Assembly (NCBI GenBank): GCA_038025085.1
Contig: CM076139.1
Coordinates: 20,787,307-20,851,306 of the forward strand
Direction: 5' to 3'
Length of the DNA: 64,000 bases
DNA from: Tetragonia tetragonoides
Taxonomy: Eukaryota; Streptophyta; Magnoliopsida; Caryophyllales; Aizoaceae
Translations under genes and position numbers: made by a program
Notes under the pieces: generated by a model
What the model was told of the DNA's origin: nothing
Database searches by the model: none
The model's input: the letters and a program-made list of their open reading frames with translations, nothing else
Part shown: in pieces, positions 23,641 through 34,515 of the stretch
Numbering within the stretch: position 1 is the first letter of the stretch
Layout: each line of letters begins with the position of its first letter

Positions 23641-25590
23641 TTAATCGTGGTAACTATTGAGTTAAAATACCGCAAGTGCACGGTATAGTTGTTGCTAGTA
23701 TATGCAAATACGGGTCGATCCCACGAGAATGAGTTTACACAATTACGTCACTATTACTAATAAATTAACAAAACAAAAGCAACGGAACAACTAATATAAA
23801 GTGTGACAGTAAGTATGAAAACGAATGAACGAAAGCACATGCATCAGTAAAGGTCAAATCTTTTTGCCAGTTAAAATCCAATTGTGTCACTCAATCGAAA
23901 TCTAACTAGTAAACAGGTGATCAGAAACATATAAGATAGTAATTGGTTGTATGGAACGATGAGAGAAAATACTTATTTGAATAAATAAGATTGCAAAATG
24001 GTAAACAAAAAGCACGAAGAACAATAGTTGAAACTATGAATTTAAGTGCTGAAATTAAATTGGTAGAACGAATAATAGGATTTGAAGTTGGAACCCTAAA
24101 TTAAAAGTAAATCTAAATTACGACTAACTAAATTATTGTCAAAACGACACTTGCTGCAAAAGCACTCCTTGTTTTATACGTACATGACCCCAGTTGGACG
24201 CCGCCTTCCTGTTGGTTTTCTCCCGTAGACCGCATATACAAAGTGTAGCCCTTTTTATAAATTGAAATTACACTTACTTTCTTGCATAAGCATACATGTA
24301 ATTAACACATATTTAGGCTTAGCAAATTATAAGCCCACTTAAAAAGAATATGGCTCGTGCTCTAGTTCCTTGTTCTCGTAAAACCTAAGCAGAGACCTGC
24401 ATCCAACCAAATCATGTGATCTGCATATCTTTGTAACTTTTTTTCTTTCTTCTTTTGATCTTTATAATCACTCTTCTTGTTTGTCTTCAGCTCAACTTAT
24501 TCCTGCAAAATCATAACAAATCCATTGAAATAGTATTTATTCATGAGCAAAAATAAATAAATAGAGGTATTAAAAATGTATAAAAATTGGACTCAACAAA
24601 TACTCCCACACTTAAATTTTGCTCGTCCTCGAGTAAAACAAACTTACTAACAAATCTCAACAAATAACCCCACACTTAGATTTTTCTCGTCCTCGAGTAA
24701 AAAAAACTTACTAACAAATAAAAAACATGAACAAAATTCGTAACACATTGCAGACACCAAATCATGTCCTTGTCCCACCAAAAACCCGATGATGATGAAT
24801 ATGGAATAACATGGATAGTAAGAATTTCCGATGTTCGAACTCTTGATCATTGGAATAAAACCTCTCATTTCACCGCAATAACATACCTCTTTTCATAAGC
24901 TTTCCAACGCCCCTTACCTCATCCCAAACGGACACCGGAGTCAAAAGATATGATACCACAAAGTTATGGGGCAAAAACGATACTCTAATTACCACACTCC
25001 ACGGTTCAAAATAGGATTTTTCTCCAATAGAAAAAGAATTCTAAATTGGGCTTAATTGAAATGGATTCCTCGTACAAATACCTTCAAAATGACATATTAT
25101 GGGTCCAAATCCGATAAGAAATAAATGAGATATGATCTAAATACCGTGGTATACTTAAACAGACACCTCTTTAGTGTTTGGGTCATAACTCCCAAAAACT
25201 CATGATAATTGGGCTTATAATATGTCCAAAAGAAGTCTCTTTGAATAAAGAATCCAATGCAAAATGAATCAGATCAAACTGAGGTCAAACAAAGAAGTTA
25301 TGGGCCTTTGAAGTCGAAAACTGCTAGGTGGAGCGGCTGAACCACTACGCTAACGGCTGAGCCGCTTGCCCTTGCGGCTAGCTTAGTTGAAAGACCGTTG
25401 CGACTAGCCGCTTGTTGGAGCGGTAGCCGCTTGGATGCCAAGTGGGCCCCTCGAAAGGCGCATGTTTGACTTCTTTTGTCCGTCCTGTTGTCTACTCCGT
25501 CCCAGACCTAACCCTACCTTTATAAATACTCTTTTTCTCTGTTTTTTCAACGGGAACACAATGGAGAGGTCAAATTGAACCCTAGGGCTC
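23641..25590. repeat. repeat-like non-coding block
   Basis: Starts with ACCGCAAGTGCACGG (about 23671) and GGGTCGATCCCAC (about 23712), strings I associate with widespread plant non-coding retroelement sequence. Near 24.6 kb a unit of about 63 bases, with CCCACACTTA and CTCGTCCTCGAGTAAAA, occurs twice in tandem (about 24604 and 24668). Around 25320-25440 the string AGCGGCTGAACC and related GCCGCTTG pieces recur. No coding domain or LTR pair was found. Confidence 0.4.
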
Positions 25591-25595
25591 TCTAA

Positions 25596-25665
<70 letters not shown>

Positions 25666-26690
25666 TTGGGTAAGATCGCTGGTAATGTGACAAGCGTCAC
25701 ATGTTGATTGGTTGTTATTAATTTGCTTTTTTCTTTTTGGTTTTTATCATGATGAGTAATGAATTGTCATTAATTAATATCCTATAATAATTAATACTAT
25801 AGCCTATTTATATTTCTGATTTGTTTTTAATATTAGAATTACATTAACACAATTTAAAATGACATTAATCTCCAACACATTAATGTTTTTCAATTAAGGA
25901 TGCTTGATTTGACAAATTAGTTATCTAAACTTCTAATTGATTTGGCATAGATGATGAATATTTGTGAGAGTAGATGCACGAAATATAAAAAGAAAATGTT
26001 ACATAATTGTGGGTATAAGCGCAGGTAATATACAGGTGTCACATTTTGATAAATTATTATTTTTTCCTTCTTATTTATGCGACGAGTCGTCACAATTTTT
26101 TTCATTTGGAAGAGTTAAGGCCGGTCTTTCAACTTACAAATTCTAATTATTGAAACACATATTAAGGGACACTCTGATCAAATCGATTGTGTTGTTGAAT
26201 AACAAAAATTGTTTTAGTTGGTATAAGCATAACATATCCTAGTTGGTATAAGCACAGGTTATGTGAAAATTGATGATTATTTGCATTGTGGGAATAAATA
26301 TCGTTGATATGATAAGCGTTAAATATTTATTAAGTTTTATATTGAGGCTATAAACATAGGTTAGACATGTGAGTAAATTTTACAAGGAGATGCGCAAATA
26401 AGTGACAATACTCCTATTTGGAGTGACAATATATTAAGTTATACATTTGAGGTACAACCATAGGTTAGGTGACCAGTAATAAATGTTTGTTTATTTTTTG
26501 ATGCGAAAGTAGTGATCAATATTTCTGAAGATAAGTATAAGTAAAATGCACGTGTAACATTTTGATCCGTCACCATTTTGTTATTCTTTATATACTTTGT
26601 ACAATTTTAAAAAATTCAAAGAATTTATGTAAATAGATTTGAATATAATAATAAATTGATAGTCCGTGCGTAGCACGGGTTACTTTCCTA

Positions 26691-26691
<1 letters not shown>
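25591..26691 (+). mobile_element. non-autonomous Helitron, copy 1
   Basis: The 3' end has the Helitron hallmark: a perfect hairpin (CCGTGC-GTA-GCACGG, 26664-26678) followed 9 bases later by CTAG (26688-26691) and then T. The 5' end is less certain; TCTAATCTAATATATA fits the TC start. After the TA tract comes TTTTGGGTAAGATCGC and TGTGACAAGCGTCACAT, shared with three other places in the window. The interior repeats a motif of the form ATAAGCRCAGGT followed by a GTGACA-like string. No Rep/helicase is encoded. Confidence 0.8.
25600..25661. repeat. (TA)n microsatellite
   Basis: About 31 uninterrupted TA units, probably part of the 5' terminal region of the following Helitron. Confidence 0.97.

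Positions 26692-26692
<1 letters not shown>

Positions 26693-26749
<57 letters not shown>
26693..26749. repeat. (TA)n microsatellite between Helitron 1 and element A
   Basis: About 27 TA units, directly abutting the start of element A. Confidence 0.97.
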
Positions 26750-26752
<3 letters not shown>

Positions 26753-26809
26753 GAAGGATCAGGTACAAACCCCTCTTAGTATAAAACCGTACAAACCATC
26801 ATCAAATTA

Positions 26810-27620
26810 TAGATTCATTAACAATGAATCATATAGATTCATTAACAAAAACTCATAAATTCATTATACTTGAACACTAGCTTCATCACATTTTTCACTT
26901 TTCTACAACTTTTTTCTATTTTTATTTTTTACAAATTCATTATTCAATAAGTATAAATTCATTAAACTATAACTACAAATTTATTAAACTATGAACCCCC
27001 CTCCCAATGGATGGTGTATGTTGAACACTGATGGGGCTGCCAAAGGGAACCCAGGTCAAGCGGGTGGTGGTGGCTTGCTGCGTGACAGTAGGGGGAACCT
27101 CATAGAAGCATTTGCAGCTTGTTATGGGGTGTGCACCTCCACAAGAGCTGAGCTCTTGGCCTTGTGGAGAGGTTTGATTATGGGTTATGACAAGGGAGTG
27201 AAGAAATTGGAGGTGGGTCTGGACTCAGAAACTGTTCTGAAGTTGATCAAAGGCGAGGATCAAATTCCCAACCAGTTTGTTAATATTGTGAAGCAATGCA
27301 AAATTATTATTGATACGCCGGATTGGTAGGTCTTCTTCCGTCATGTTTATAGGGAAGCAAATCGAGCTGCGGATTAGCTAGCAAACCTTGGGGTTGAACA
27401 AAATCCGAAGCTTCAGTTCTTTGATGATCCCCCGCAAGAGCTACACAAGATTCTAGATGATGATGTAATAGAAGTGGCTAGGCCACGTATTGTTCGGTCT
27501 TAACTATTTATTTATTTTCTTTTTGGGGCTATGCCCCTCTTCTGCACCAAAAAAAAAACAAATTCATTAAACTATAAATGTAAATTCATTAAACTTAAAT
27601 GTAAATTCATTAAAACAACA
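26810..27620 (+). repeat. dispersed ATTCATTAAAC motif of element A
   Basis: Variants of AAATTCATTAAACTATAA recur about ten times, at roughly 26813-26990 and again at 27560-27620 after the LINE fragment. Confidence 0.6.
26985..27557 (+). pseudogene. 5'-truncated LINE: RNase H domain and 3' tail
   Basis: From 26991 a frame reads a plant LINE-type RNase H (RVT_3): NTDGAAKGNPGQAGGGGLLR (first catalytic Asp), TRAELLALWRGL (catalytic Glu) and VGLDSETVLKLIKGE (second Asp). A TAG at 27327-27329 and another at 27376 interrupt it, after which VYREANRAAD and the 3' end remain. An A-run (27548-27557) closes it, as in LINE retrotransposition. Flanks (ACAAATTTATTAAACTAT before, ACAAATTCATTAAACTAT after) look like a target duplication, but the string is also the host element's dispersed motif. 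Confidence 0.8.
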
Positions 27621-27870
27621 CCCCCACCCAACTACCTCCACTGTCACCAGTCACCACCGTCCCACCACCACCACCATCACTGTCACCCGTGCCACTGCAC
27701 CACCATTCCCCCCATTCTCTCTCCTCCCTTCACTCACACTCGTCTAACTCTCTGTCCACCACACGCTCCCCACTGAAACTCAATCGTCTGCACCGAGGTC
27801 ATCTCGCGGGCGACGTTCTCCCACACGCGCGTCATTTCTCTCTCCTCACTCATACAAAAACCTATGTCAT

Positions 27871-27953
27871 CGACCACCGTTTAGTGGCCGGAGACCACGA
27901 ATTCGAGGTCGAAGACCTCAGATATGTGGTCTCCGGCCACTAAACAGTGGTCG
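27871..27953. repeat. central palindrome of element A
   Basis: Arms 27871-27898 and 27926-27953 are inverted copies with one mismatch over 28 bp (core GTTTAGTGGCCGGAGACCAC), separated by 27 bases. RNA across it would form a strong hairpin. Confidence 0.92.
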
Positions 27954-28349
27954 GTGGCCATTGGACTTCTCTGGCAAACCAGTGACGAAACAGATGAGAG
28001 AGAAACAACGACAAAATGGGGGAGAGAGAAAGCTTTGACGACGGCCGGAGAGAGGAGAGACAAATCTGTCTGAGATGGCCGGAGAGGTGAGGGGAGAGAG
28101 AAGAGGTGAGGAGAGAGAGAGAGAGAGAGATGAGGACCATGAGAGGGACCATACTTATGGAAAATGTCGACTAATTTAATTTGCTAGAGCTTCTGACGCG
28201 AGAAAAGACCACAACACCCTTGTCTTTTCCCTTAATTCCAAGCGCATCCCTTTTCTTCCCAAAGCAAATTTGAGCCATTGATCTTGAATTCTGATGGTCA
28301 GGTTTTGATTTGTACGGTTTGTATTTTAAGGGGGTTTGTATAGGAGCCT

Positions 28350-28461
28350 TATATATATATATGGCGATGTGACATGTGTCACATCCTTATTGCTTATTAC
28401 TTTCTTTTTTTTTGTCATTATGGCCTTTATGGTAGTATTTAAGTTAATTCATTAAATGTCT

Positions 28462-28503
<42 letters not shown>
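28350..28503. mobile_element. Helitron 5'-type fragment between TA tracts
   Basis: After TA units come GGCGATGTGACATGTGTCACAT and a T-rich run, a match to the 5' region of Helitron copy 1 and to 62461-62575. It ends in another TA tract (about 28470-28503) next to element B. Only about 100 bases remain. Confidence 0.55.
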
Positions 28504-28508
<5 letters not shown>

Positions 28509-28512
28509 GAGT

Positions 28513-28556
28513 TCAGGTGAGATGGCCAGCTACAGTGAGATGGTGAGAAGTGATCT
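28513..28556 (+). repeat. element B left terminal inverted repeat
   Basis: Begins TCAGGTGAGATGGCCAGC and ends GAGAAGTGATCT. It contains its own short direct repeat (GTGAGATGG twice). Confidence 0.9.
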
Positions 28557-30695
28557 GATTCGTTGAATCAAGCAAATCGAACGGCTGCAAAGTAGCGCGT
28601 GTTTTAATCTGAGTATATTAATTAATTTTTCCCTCAATCTATACACTTCTAATTCTCTCTCTTCCGACCCCGACTCTTTGCCCACACTCCCGCATTCTCT
28701 CTTTCCTCTTTCTTTCTCCTGTAAACTAGCTAGGCTCCCTGTACCAATTCAATTCTACCTTTCAAATTCATCTATGGACCCAAATTTGGAGGACTCTGCG
28801 CCATGGAAGTCGCGCGTGTTTCTGAAATCAATTCCAGAAACAATCTCACACGAATAGAAAAAAGATGAATCCTAAATCGCCGATTCTCACCGCCTTGCTA
28901 ATGGCGTCGTTTTTTGGCGCGATAATCGAGCTAGAGTTTTCTGAAAGTTCGCCATCGTAACTTTGAAGATGCTTGAAGGGTTACACGATTGTAAAATTAG
29001 GGATTTCGCTCAATGTTTGCCAATTGATCAATACGTCCAAATCCTACTGTGAATATCTCCACATTTCTATTGATGTGTCATTTTTATAAATGAAACCCTC
29101 ATTTCAGTTTCTTGGTAGTTGTTTTGTTGATTTCTCGTTGAATTGAACCTTATGCAAGACTTTTGGCTCATTGTGATGTCTGTGTACTTAATTGAAGTTT
29201 TCAATTTTGTTTGTGAGAAGTCACTTCTTAATCAAGACTTAGTGACCTATGTGTTTATCATAAATGACCTGTATGTGGGATCATACAGTGGAAAGTATTT
29301 GTATGTATATGGACAAATACTGAGAATTTTTGTTGTTAAGCATGATGTATAAAATAAAGTTGATTGCTTTATTTTATTGTAGACGGATTTCTGTGGGAGA
29401 ATCTTTCCTGGATGAGTGGAGTGAAAGTGAAGATGAAATAAAGAGAACATATAGTGGATTCAGGAGGAAATCATATGGTGTATTATGCAATTTGACACTG
29501 CACAAACTCACTTTTTGGCTGTAGGGGAGGATCATTTGATAAATTTTTGGGACGATGGTGTTTTCTAGTAAGTGACTAGGCATGTTCCATTGTTCAGTTA
29601 ATATATCAAGTTGCTCTATTGACTTCTAGTCTATTTGAACCCCAATAGAATTAGACATGATATTGACATTGTTTTTCACTACCCTACAAGTGACCGTACA
29701 CAGTTTTAAAAGTGACCCCTCTCCCATTTTAATTTGACCCCTGAATCTTATTTTAATATTGGGTTCAGTGCACATCAAAGTAGCAGAGGCTTTTGAATTT
29801 TTGATGATCACAAAGACATGGTATTTTATACTTTTATGTGGAGGATGTCATTATTGATGCTTAGTTCGGAACGTGTTACTTTTGTTGTTGGTGTCGTTTA
29901 TTTCTTTGACAGACTTTGTAAATTATTGTTTATTTAAGGTTGAAAAGTTGGAAAGTTCAATTGATCAGTTCATCGATCTATTAGAGTTATGTGTGGATGT
30001 CATATATTGATACAGAGCCTTATATATACAAGGAGACAATTTTACTTACATAGAGGGTCATTATTGCTTATATAGAGGGTCACTAACTCACTATTGTATG
30101 TCTGTGTGTACATGGGGTACCTATAAAGAAACCCAAAAATAGGTAACAAGTCACATTTGTAGTCCATACAGTACGTTCTTCACCATATATCTTGGTCTAT
30201 AGTGTTTCATTTATTGTGTTTATTTCATATCGTGTAAAATGGTCTATGATGCACACACTCATTACCTTTTTATAACTTGAAGTGACCCTTTGTACAACCA
30301 AAAGTGACTCATTTAAAAATATAAAGTGACCATTATGTGCATGATCTTAATTTGGTCATGATGTGTAAAAAGCTCTATTACTTGGTTTATGGAAATTAAT
30401 TTTTTGGAATTTATTAGCTCAAATGGTAGATTCATGGTGAATTGGGTTGGTAGCCTGATACCACAATTGGATTTAGTGGTGATGGTTTGAAGGGAGATTA
30501 TGCTTGATTCTGGTGTAGTAATGGTATTGTTATACTCATGCTAATTAGTGTAGCTTGGCAAAGCGGTATTCTACGTCCTTTGTTTCCAGAATAACTTGAC
30601 TCAAGGGTCAGTCAGGCATACCTGAATTTTGAAGTTTTAAAATAGGAAAGGGTCATGTACAGGGCAAGTCATGTTTTTGTTATCTTTTTTCTTAA

Positions 30696-30765
30696 AGCCT
30701 ATTAGCTCAATGGAAGAGCATTGTGCAATTGTACAAAAGATGTGGGTTCGGGTTCCACATAGGCT
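30696..30765 (+). ncRNA. tRNA-like cloverleaf in element B, forward copy
   Basis: 70 bases. Perfect 7-bp acceptor (AGCCTAT with ATAGGCT), TA at positions 8-9, perfect 4-bp D stem (GCTC with GAGC), and perfect 5-bp T stem (GTGGG with CCCAC-type TCCAC pairing through G-T) with loop TTCGGGT. The anticodon arm is abnormal: TTGTGC pairs with GTACAA around the tetraloop AATT, leaving no 7-base anticodon loop. It is therefore tRNA-like rather than a translating tRNA. No CCA is encoded. It pairs in inverted orientation with 31409-31478. Confidence 0.7.
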
Positions 30766-31408
30766 GTATGAATTACTAGTCCTTAATTTAAGGATTTACT
30801 TGTATAGTTCTTATGTGTGATTAATCTTTGTTGTGTATGACTTGGTTTAGAAATATTAATGCAAGATAGACCATCCTTTCTTATTGGTCTTATAAGTGAC
30901 CCTCCACGGTCTTGTAATTGACCCTTCTCTGTTTTCAAAGTGATCAATTCGTATTGAGGTTTACTTTTAACTTACCTTTAATTTTTAGTTCACTGATATT
31001 GAGGTTTACTTTTAATTTTTAGTTTGTTGACATTATTCTTCTAGTATCGTATAAATGACCCTGCATAGTATTAAAAGTGGCCCTTCACGGTAATAAGAGT
31101 GACCCCTCTGTATTTATAAAGTGATATACCAATCTTATCGAGGTTCTTTTAATTTTTAGTTTCTAGATATTTTTTAAAGTGACCCTTCAATTTTTTGCAG
31201 TTTACTTTTAATTCTTAGTTTGTTGACATTAACATTGCTTTTTTACTATCCTATAAGTGACCCTTCTCTATTTTTAATGTGACTCTGCATTCTAATCGCA
31301 GTTTCTAGTTTTCATTTTTAGTCTTCAGATGTTGACATGTATTGTTTGTTTACTATCCTATAAGTAATCCCTCATACAAACAAAAATTGACTTTAATTGT
31401 CAAGTAGT

Positions 31409-31478
31409 AGCCTATGTAGGATTCAAACCTATATTTATTGTGCAAAGCACATTGATCTACCACTTGAGCTAATAGGCT
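31409..31478 (-). ncRNA. tRNA-like cloverleaf in element B, reverse copy
   Basis: 70 bases. On the minus strand: acceptor AGCCTAT with ATAGGCT, TA, D stem GCTC with GATC (one mismatch), T arm ending GAATCCTAC. The anticodon position forms TGTGC-TTT-GCACA, again a tight hairpin without a normal loop. Confidence 0.68.
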
Positions 31479-33033
31479 TCCATCAATACCATTAGGGACT
31501 TTCGTATATCACAATAATATTAGTGTAGTGTCCTTTGTATCCCATACAAATTCTCATAAAATGTGATCCCTTGAACAATCAAAAGTGACCTCTTGTACAA
31601 CCAAAAATGACTCATTCAAAAACACAGAGTGACCACTTATAAGTTACCACAAGGTAGTCAAAAAGTGACCCATATAGATTAGAAGGGGTTAATTACCAAA
31701 GGCACACCCAGTCCCTTACCAAAAGGCACCATTAATATGAAAGAGTGCCAATATATATAGTGACAGTAGAAGTTCTATTTAAAGTGACCCTAAATTTTCA
31801 TATAAGTGACCCTAAATTCTTATATAAGTGACCCTATATATGCGACAGGTAAATCAATCCTATAATTTTCAAATTTAGCCCACCAATATGAAGGTTCAAA
31901 AGAGACAACTCACAAATAATGTAGAAAATGATAGAGCAAAGTCATACCAAAAAGAGAACACTTAGCACAAACATGAAACAAACCCATTAACCTAAACAAC
32001 AATCACTCTTTACATTTGAAATACAAATTATACCTCTGGAAACCTAGCTCACGGTATCAACAGGACGAACATCTCTTTAAGGGAGACCCAACTACAGCAC
32101 AATACAATTTGGTTCTGGACAGGGTCCACGTTCTTTAACTAGCTAAGGTATCATGCCCAACCCTGCAACACTCAAAATATAAAGGTCATCTTAAGTTCTA
32201 TTGAAAGTGACCCTCAACTTTCACAAAAGTGACCCGAAACTTTCATAAAAGTGACCCTAGGTTGTGTTATTATCAATATATTTTACAAATACAATAAGGA
32301 ATAGAAAAACGCCATGGCCATAAGCCCATAACCATCAGCACCACCACACCATCTCATACCCCATCTTTACTGGCACAAATCAACAACTCATAGCATAACA
32401 AAAACAAACAAACAAAAAAACCAAAGTAATGTTTTTTTCTTAGTAACAATTCAATCCAACTATTTCGCAATTGAAGTTCCTAAAACTAAACCCTAAATTA
32501 GAGAATTGTTCACCAACTCACAGCAACATCAGACATAGAGAATTAGAATTTGAACTCAAAGAAAGACATTAAGAGGCAAATAGTAAAATAAGCAACATAC
32601 CTTTGGTCATTTCGTCCTTTGAAGTTTGAAAATTTGTTGGTTCAAGCACGAATTCCAAAATTTGTGCGTTTAATTAGAAAACCTAGAAATTGAAACACTA
32701 AACAAAAGAGGAATGATAGAAACCCAGAAAATTGTGAAATTCGATGGTGTTTGATGAGTTCATACTTTTTCCCTTGAAGAGAGAAGAGAGAGATAAGATG
32801 GTTCAATAAGAGGGAGATTTCAAGATTTTCAGCCTGATAAAATTTTGGAGAGAGAGAGGGGCAAGAAGCAACGGCCGATTGTGAAGAGACAGAAAGGCAA
32901 AAAAAGAGATGGGGGAGGAGAGAGAAATGTCTGGCCCAATCGGTGAAGGGAGCGAAATTTCGCGAAATTTACAAATATGCCATTAATGATACGAGTTCAT
33001 CCTACACCGTTAGATTAGAGCGATGGACGGTCA

Positions 33034-33077
33034 AGATCCCTTCTCACCGTCTCACCGTGGCTTGCCATCTCACCAGA
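33034..33077 (-). repeat. element B right terminal inverted repeat
   Basis: On the minus strand begins TCTGGTGAGATGGCAAGC and ends GAGAAGGGATCT, the mirror of the left end with about six changes. Confidence 0.9.
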
Positions 33078-33086
33078 TCCCTACGC

Positions 33087-33115
<29 letters not shown>
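33087..33115. repeat. (TA)n shared by elements B and C
   Basis: About 14 TA units joining the right end of B directly to the left end of C. Confidence 0.95.
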
Positions 33116-33119
<4 letters not shown>

Positions 33120-34329
33120 ATTGTGAGAATCGATCTCAACCGCCCATTGACAAGATCTAACGCTCAAAAGAACACGCTTCATTAATGGCAGTTACGTAAT
33201 TTCGCGGAACTTTTGAAAACACTGTAAAAAAGAAAAAGGTGGGAACGAAAATAAAATCAATGGGGCAAGCTGGGCTCAGAAATGTCGCCCAATCACTCAT
33301 GTTCTTTCTCTCTCCTCAAGTCATCATCATCATCAAAACTTAAAATCCATGAATCAAGCTAAATTGGACAGCAACCAGTCAACCACTGTAATTGTCGTCA
33401 TTTTTGTTTCATCCGAAGCTTCAATTCCACCACTCTTCTTCAGGTTTCTCTCTCCTCTCTCTCTACAAGTTCGAATTTCTGTTATATGTTCATTTTGCGT
33501 TTTTTTTATATTAATTTCCCGCATTTTCGTTTCTTATTTGTGATTATTTTGGTTTTCTTTAGGTTAGTAGAGCAGCTATAGATAGAAAGTTATGGCAAAG
33601 AGGATGATTTGATTAAGAATATGCTTTTTTTGTTTGCCTTTATTCGACTTTGAAATGCTACATTTGACTGACAAAGGTACTCGAACTATTTTGGATCTAT
33701 GAAGTTGTGTAAATGAATTTGAAATTTGGGGAAAAGATTGAAATTGAGGTTAAAATTGTGAGGAAATTCGAAATTTATGTGGCTGATTTTGAGCTTGTTG
33801 TTCTTTTGCTGAATTTGAAATCCTGCACTAGTAATAATAGTTATGTAAATTTGGTAGTGTTTCGTGGAGGTGAGAGGATGGAAGCCATGGGGGTAGCGTT
33901 GAGGATGAAATCTTGACAGCGGAGGAAGGAAGGGCGTTTGAAGGTGGCTGAGCTATTAACAGGAACATTGCTACTGCAAATTGATGGTGCTAACAAAAGA
34001 GAGCTTATGGGCATATGTTGGGTTAGTTTGTGTAATTTGAGCTTAGAAAGGCAAATTGGGTGTTTATTGAAGGCTTATTTGTGTTTGAGCCTTGAGCCTT
34101 GAGAAGGTTTGTTGAATTGATATGTAAGGAGACATGTTTAGTGGAGGATTTAAGAGCTAACATTTATCATCTATCTGCTGATGTCACCAAAACATAAACT
34201 TATTTGTGAAGGTAATCGTAGTTGCTTGTAATCAAAATAAGACGGTGATTTGAATAAGCCCCCGCCTACGCCCTGCACTCTCTCTCTTTTTTTTTTTTTT
34301 TTTCCTTTTTACTTTACATGTTCAAGTTC

Positions 34330-34515
34330 TTATTGGGTTAACTTTTTTTTAAGAATGGGATTAACTTTTATTTATAATATGGTTCACTTTTATTTGTAAT
34401 AGGGTTTAACTTTTTTTTAAGAATGGGTTCACTTTTGTTTACAATAGGGCTAACTTTTATTCACAACAGGGTTAACTTTTCTAAAAATAGGACTGGATTT
34501 GTTTATGAAGGGGGT
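34330..34515 (-). repeat. element C motif array, left part (inverted)
   Basis: About seven or eight copies of GGGTTAACTTTT-like strings, the reverse complement of the right-hand motif, spaced by about 20-22 bases. Confidence 0.8.

Larger units (their letters stand above)
26750..28349. mobile_element. element A: TA-flanked inverted-repeat element
   Basis: TA tracts lie on both sides (26693-26749 and 28350-28362). The left end contains CAGGTACAAACCCCTC and later ACCGTACAAACC. The reverse complement of the right end contains CTATACAAACCCCC and ACCGTACAAAT, giving an imperfect inverted repeat of roughly 45 bp. A LINE fragment (about 26985-27557) interrupts it. Without that fragment the unit is about 1.0 kb, and a 28-bp palindrome sits near its middle. 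The motif ATTCATTAAAC is scattered on the left side. The right half carries GA-rich sequence that on the minus strand looks like a CT-rich 5' UTR. No transposase. Insertion into (TA)n recalls rice Micron-type elements. Confidence 0.7.
29690..32275 (+). repeat. dispersed AGTGACCC motif array of element B
   Basis: About twenty copies of (A)AAGTGACCCT or close variants, mostly on the plus strand, irregularly spaced (for example 29691, 30282, 30895, 31178, 31255, 31783, 31804, 31827, 32204, 32247). Spacing inside clusters is often 20-22 bases. A few mirrored GGGTCAC copies lie near 30.06 kb. Confidence 0.8.
28504..33086. mobile_element. element B: TA-flanked inverted-repeat element with paired tRNA-like sequences
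   Basis: Lies between TA tracts (about 28470-28503 and 33087-33115). A 44-bp terminal inverted repeat (28513-28556 and 33034-33077) matches at about 38 positions. The interior has CT-rich, 5' UTR-like sequence running inward from both ends (about 28640-28740 on plus; about 32770-32930 on minus), about twenty copies of AGTGACCC-like motifs, and two tRNA-like cloverleaves facing each other near the middle. No transposase or long ORF. Size 4.58 kb. I know no named family with this layout. Confidence 0.75.

Noticed and set aside
25404..25700. 98-codon frame with a Tyr-Ile run
   Set aside because: It is a translation of the TA microsatellite.
27531..28152. Short His/Pro-rich and Ser/Leu-rich frames in element A
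   Set aside because: They lie across the palindrome and CT-rich leader-like sequence, overlap on both strands, and have no domain.
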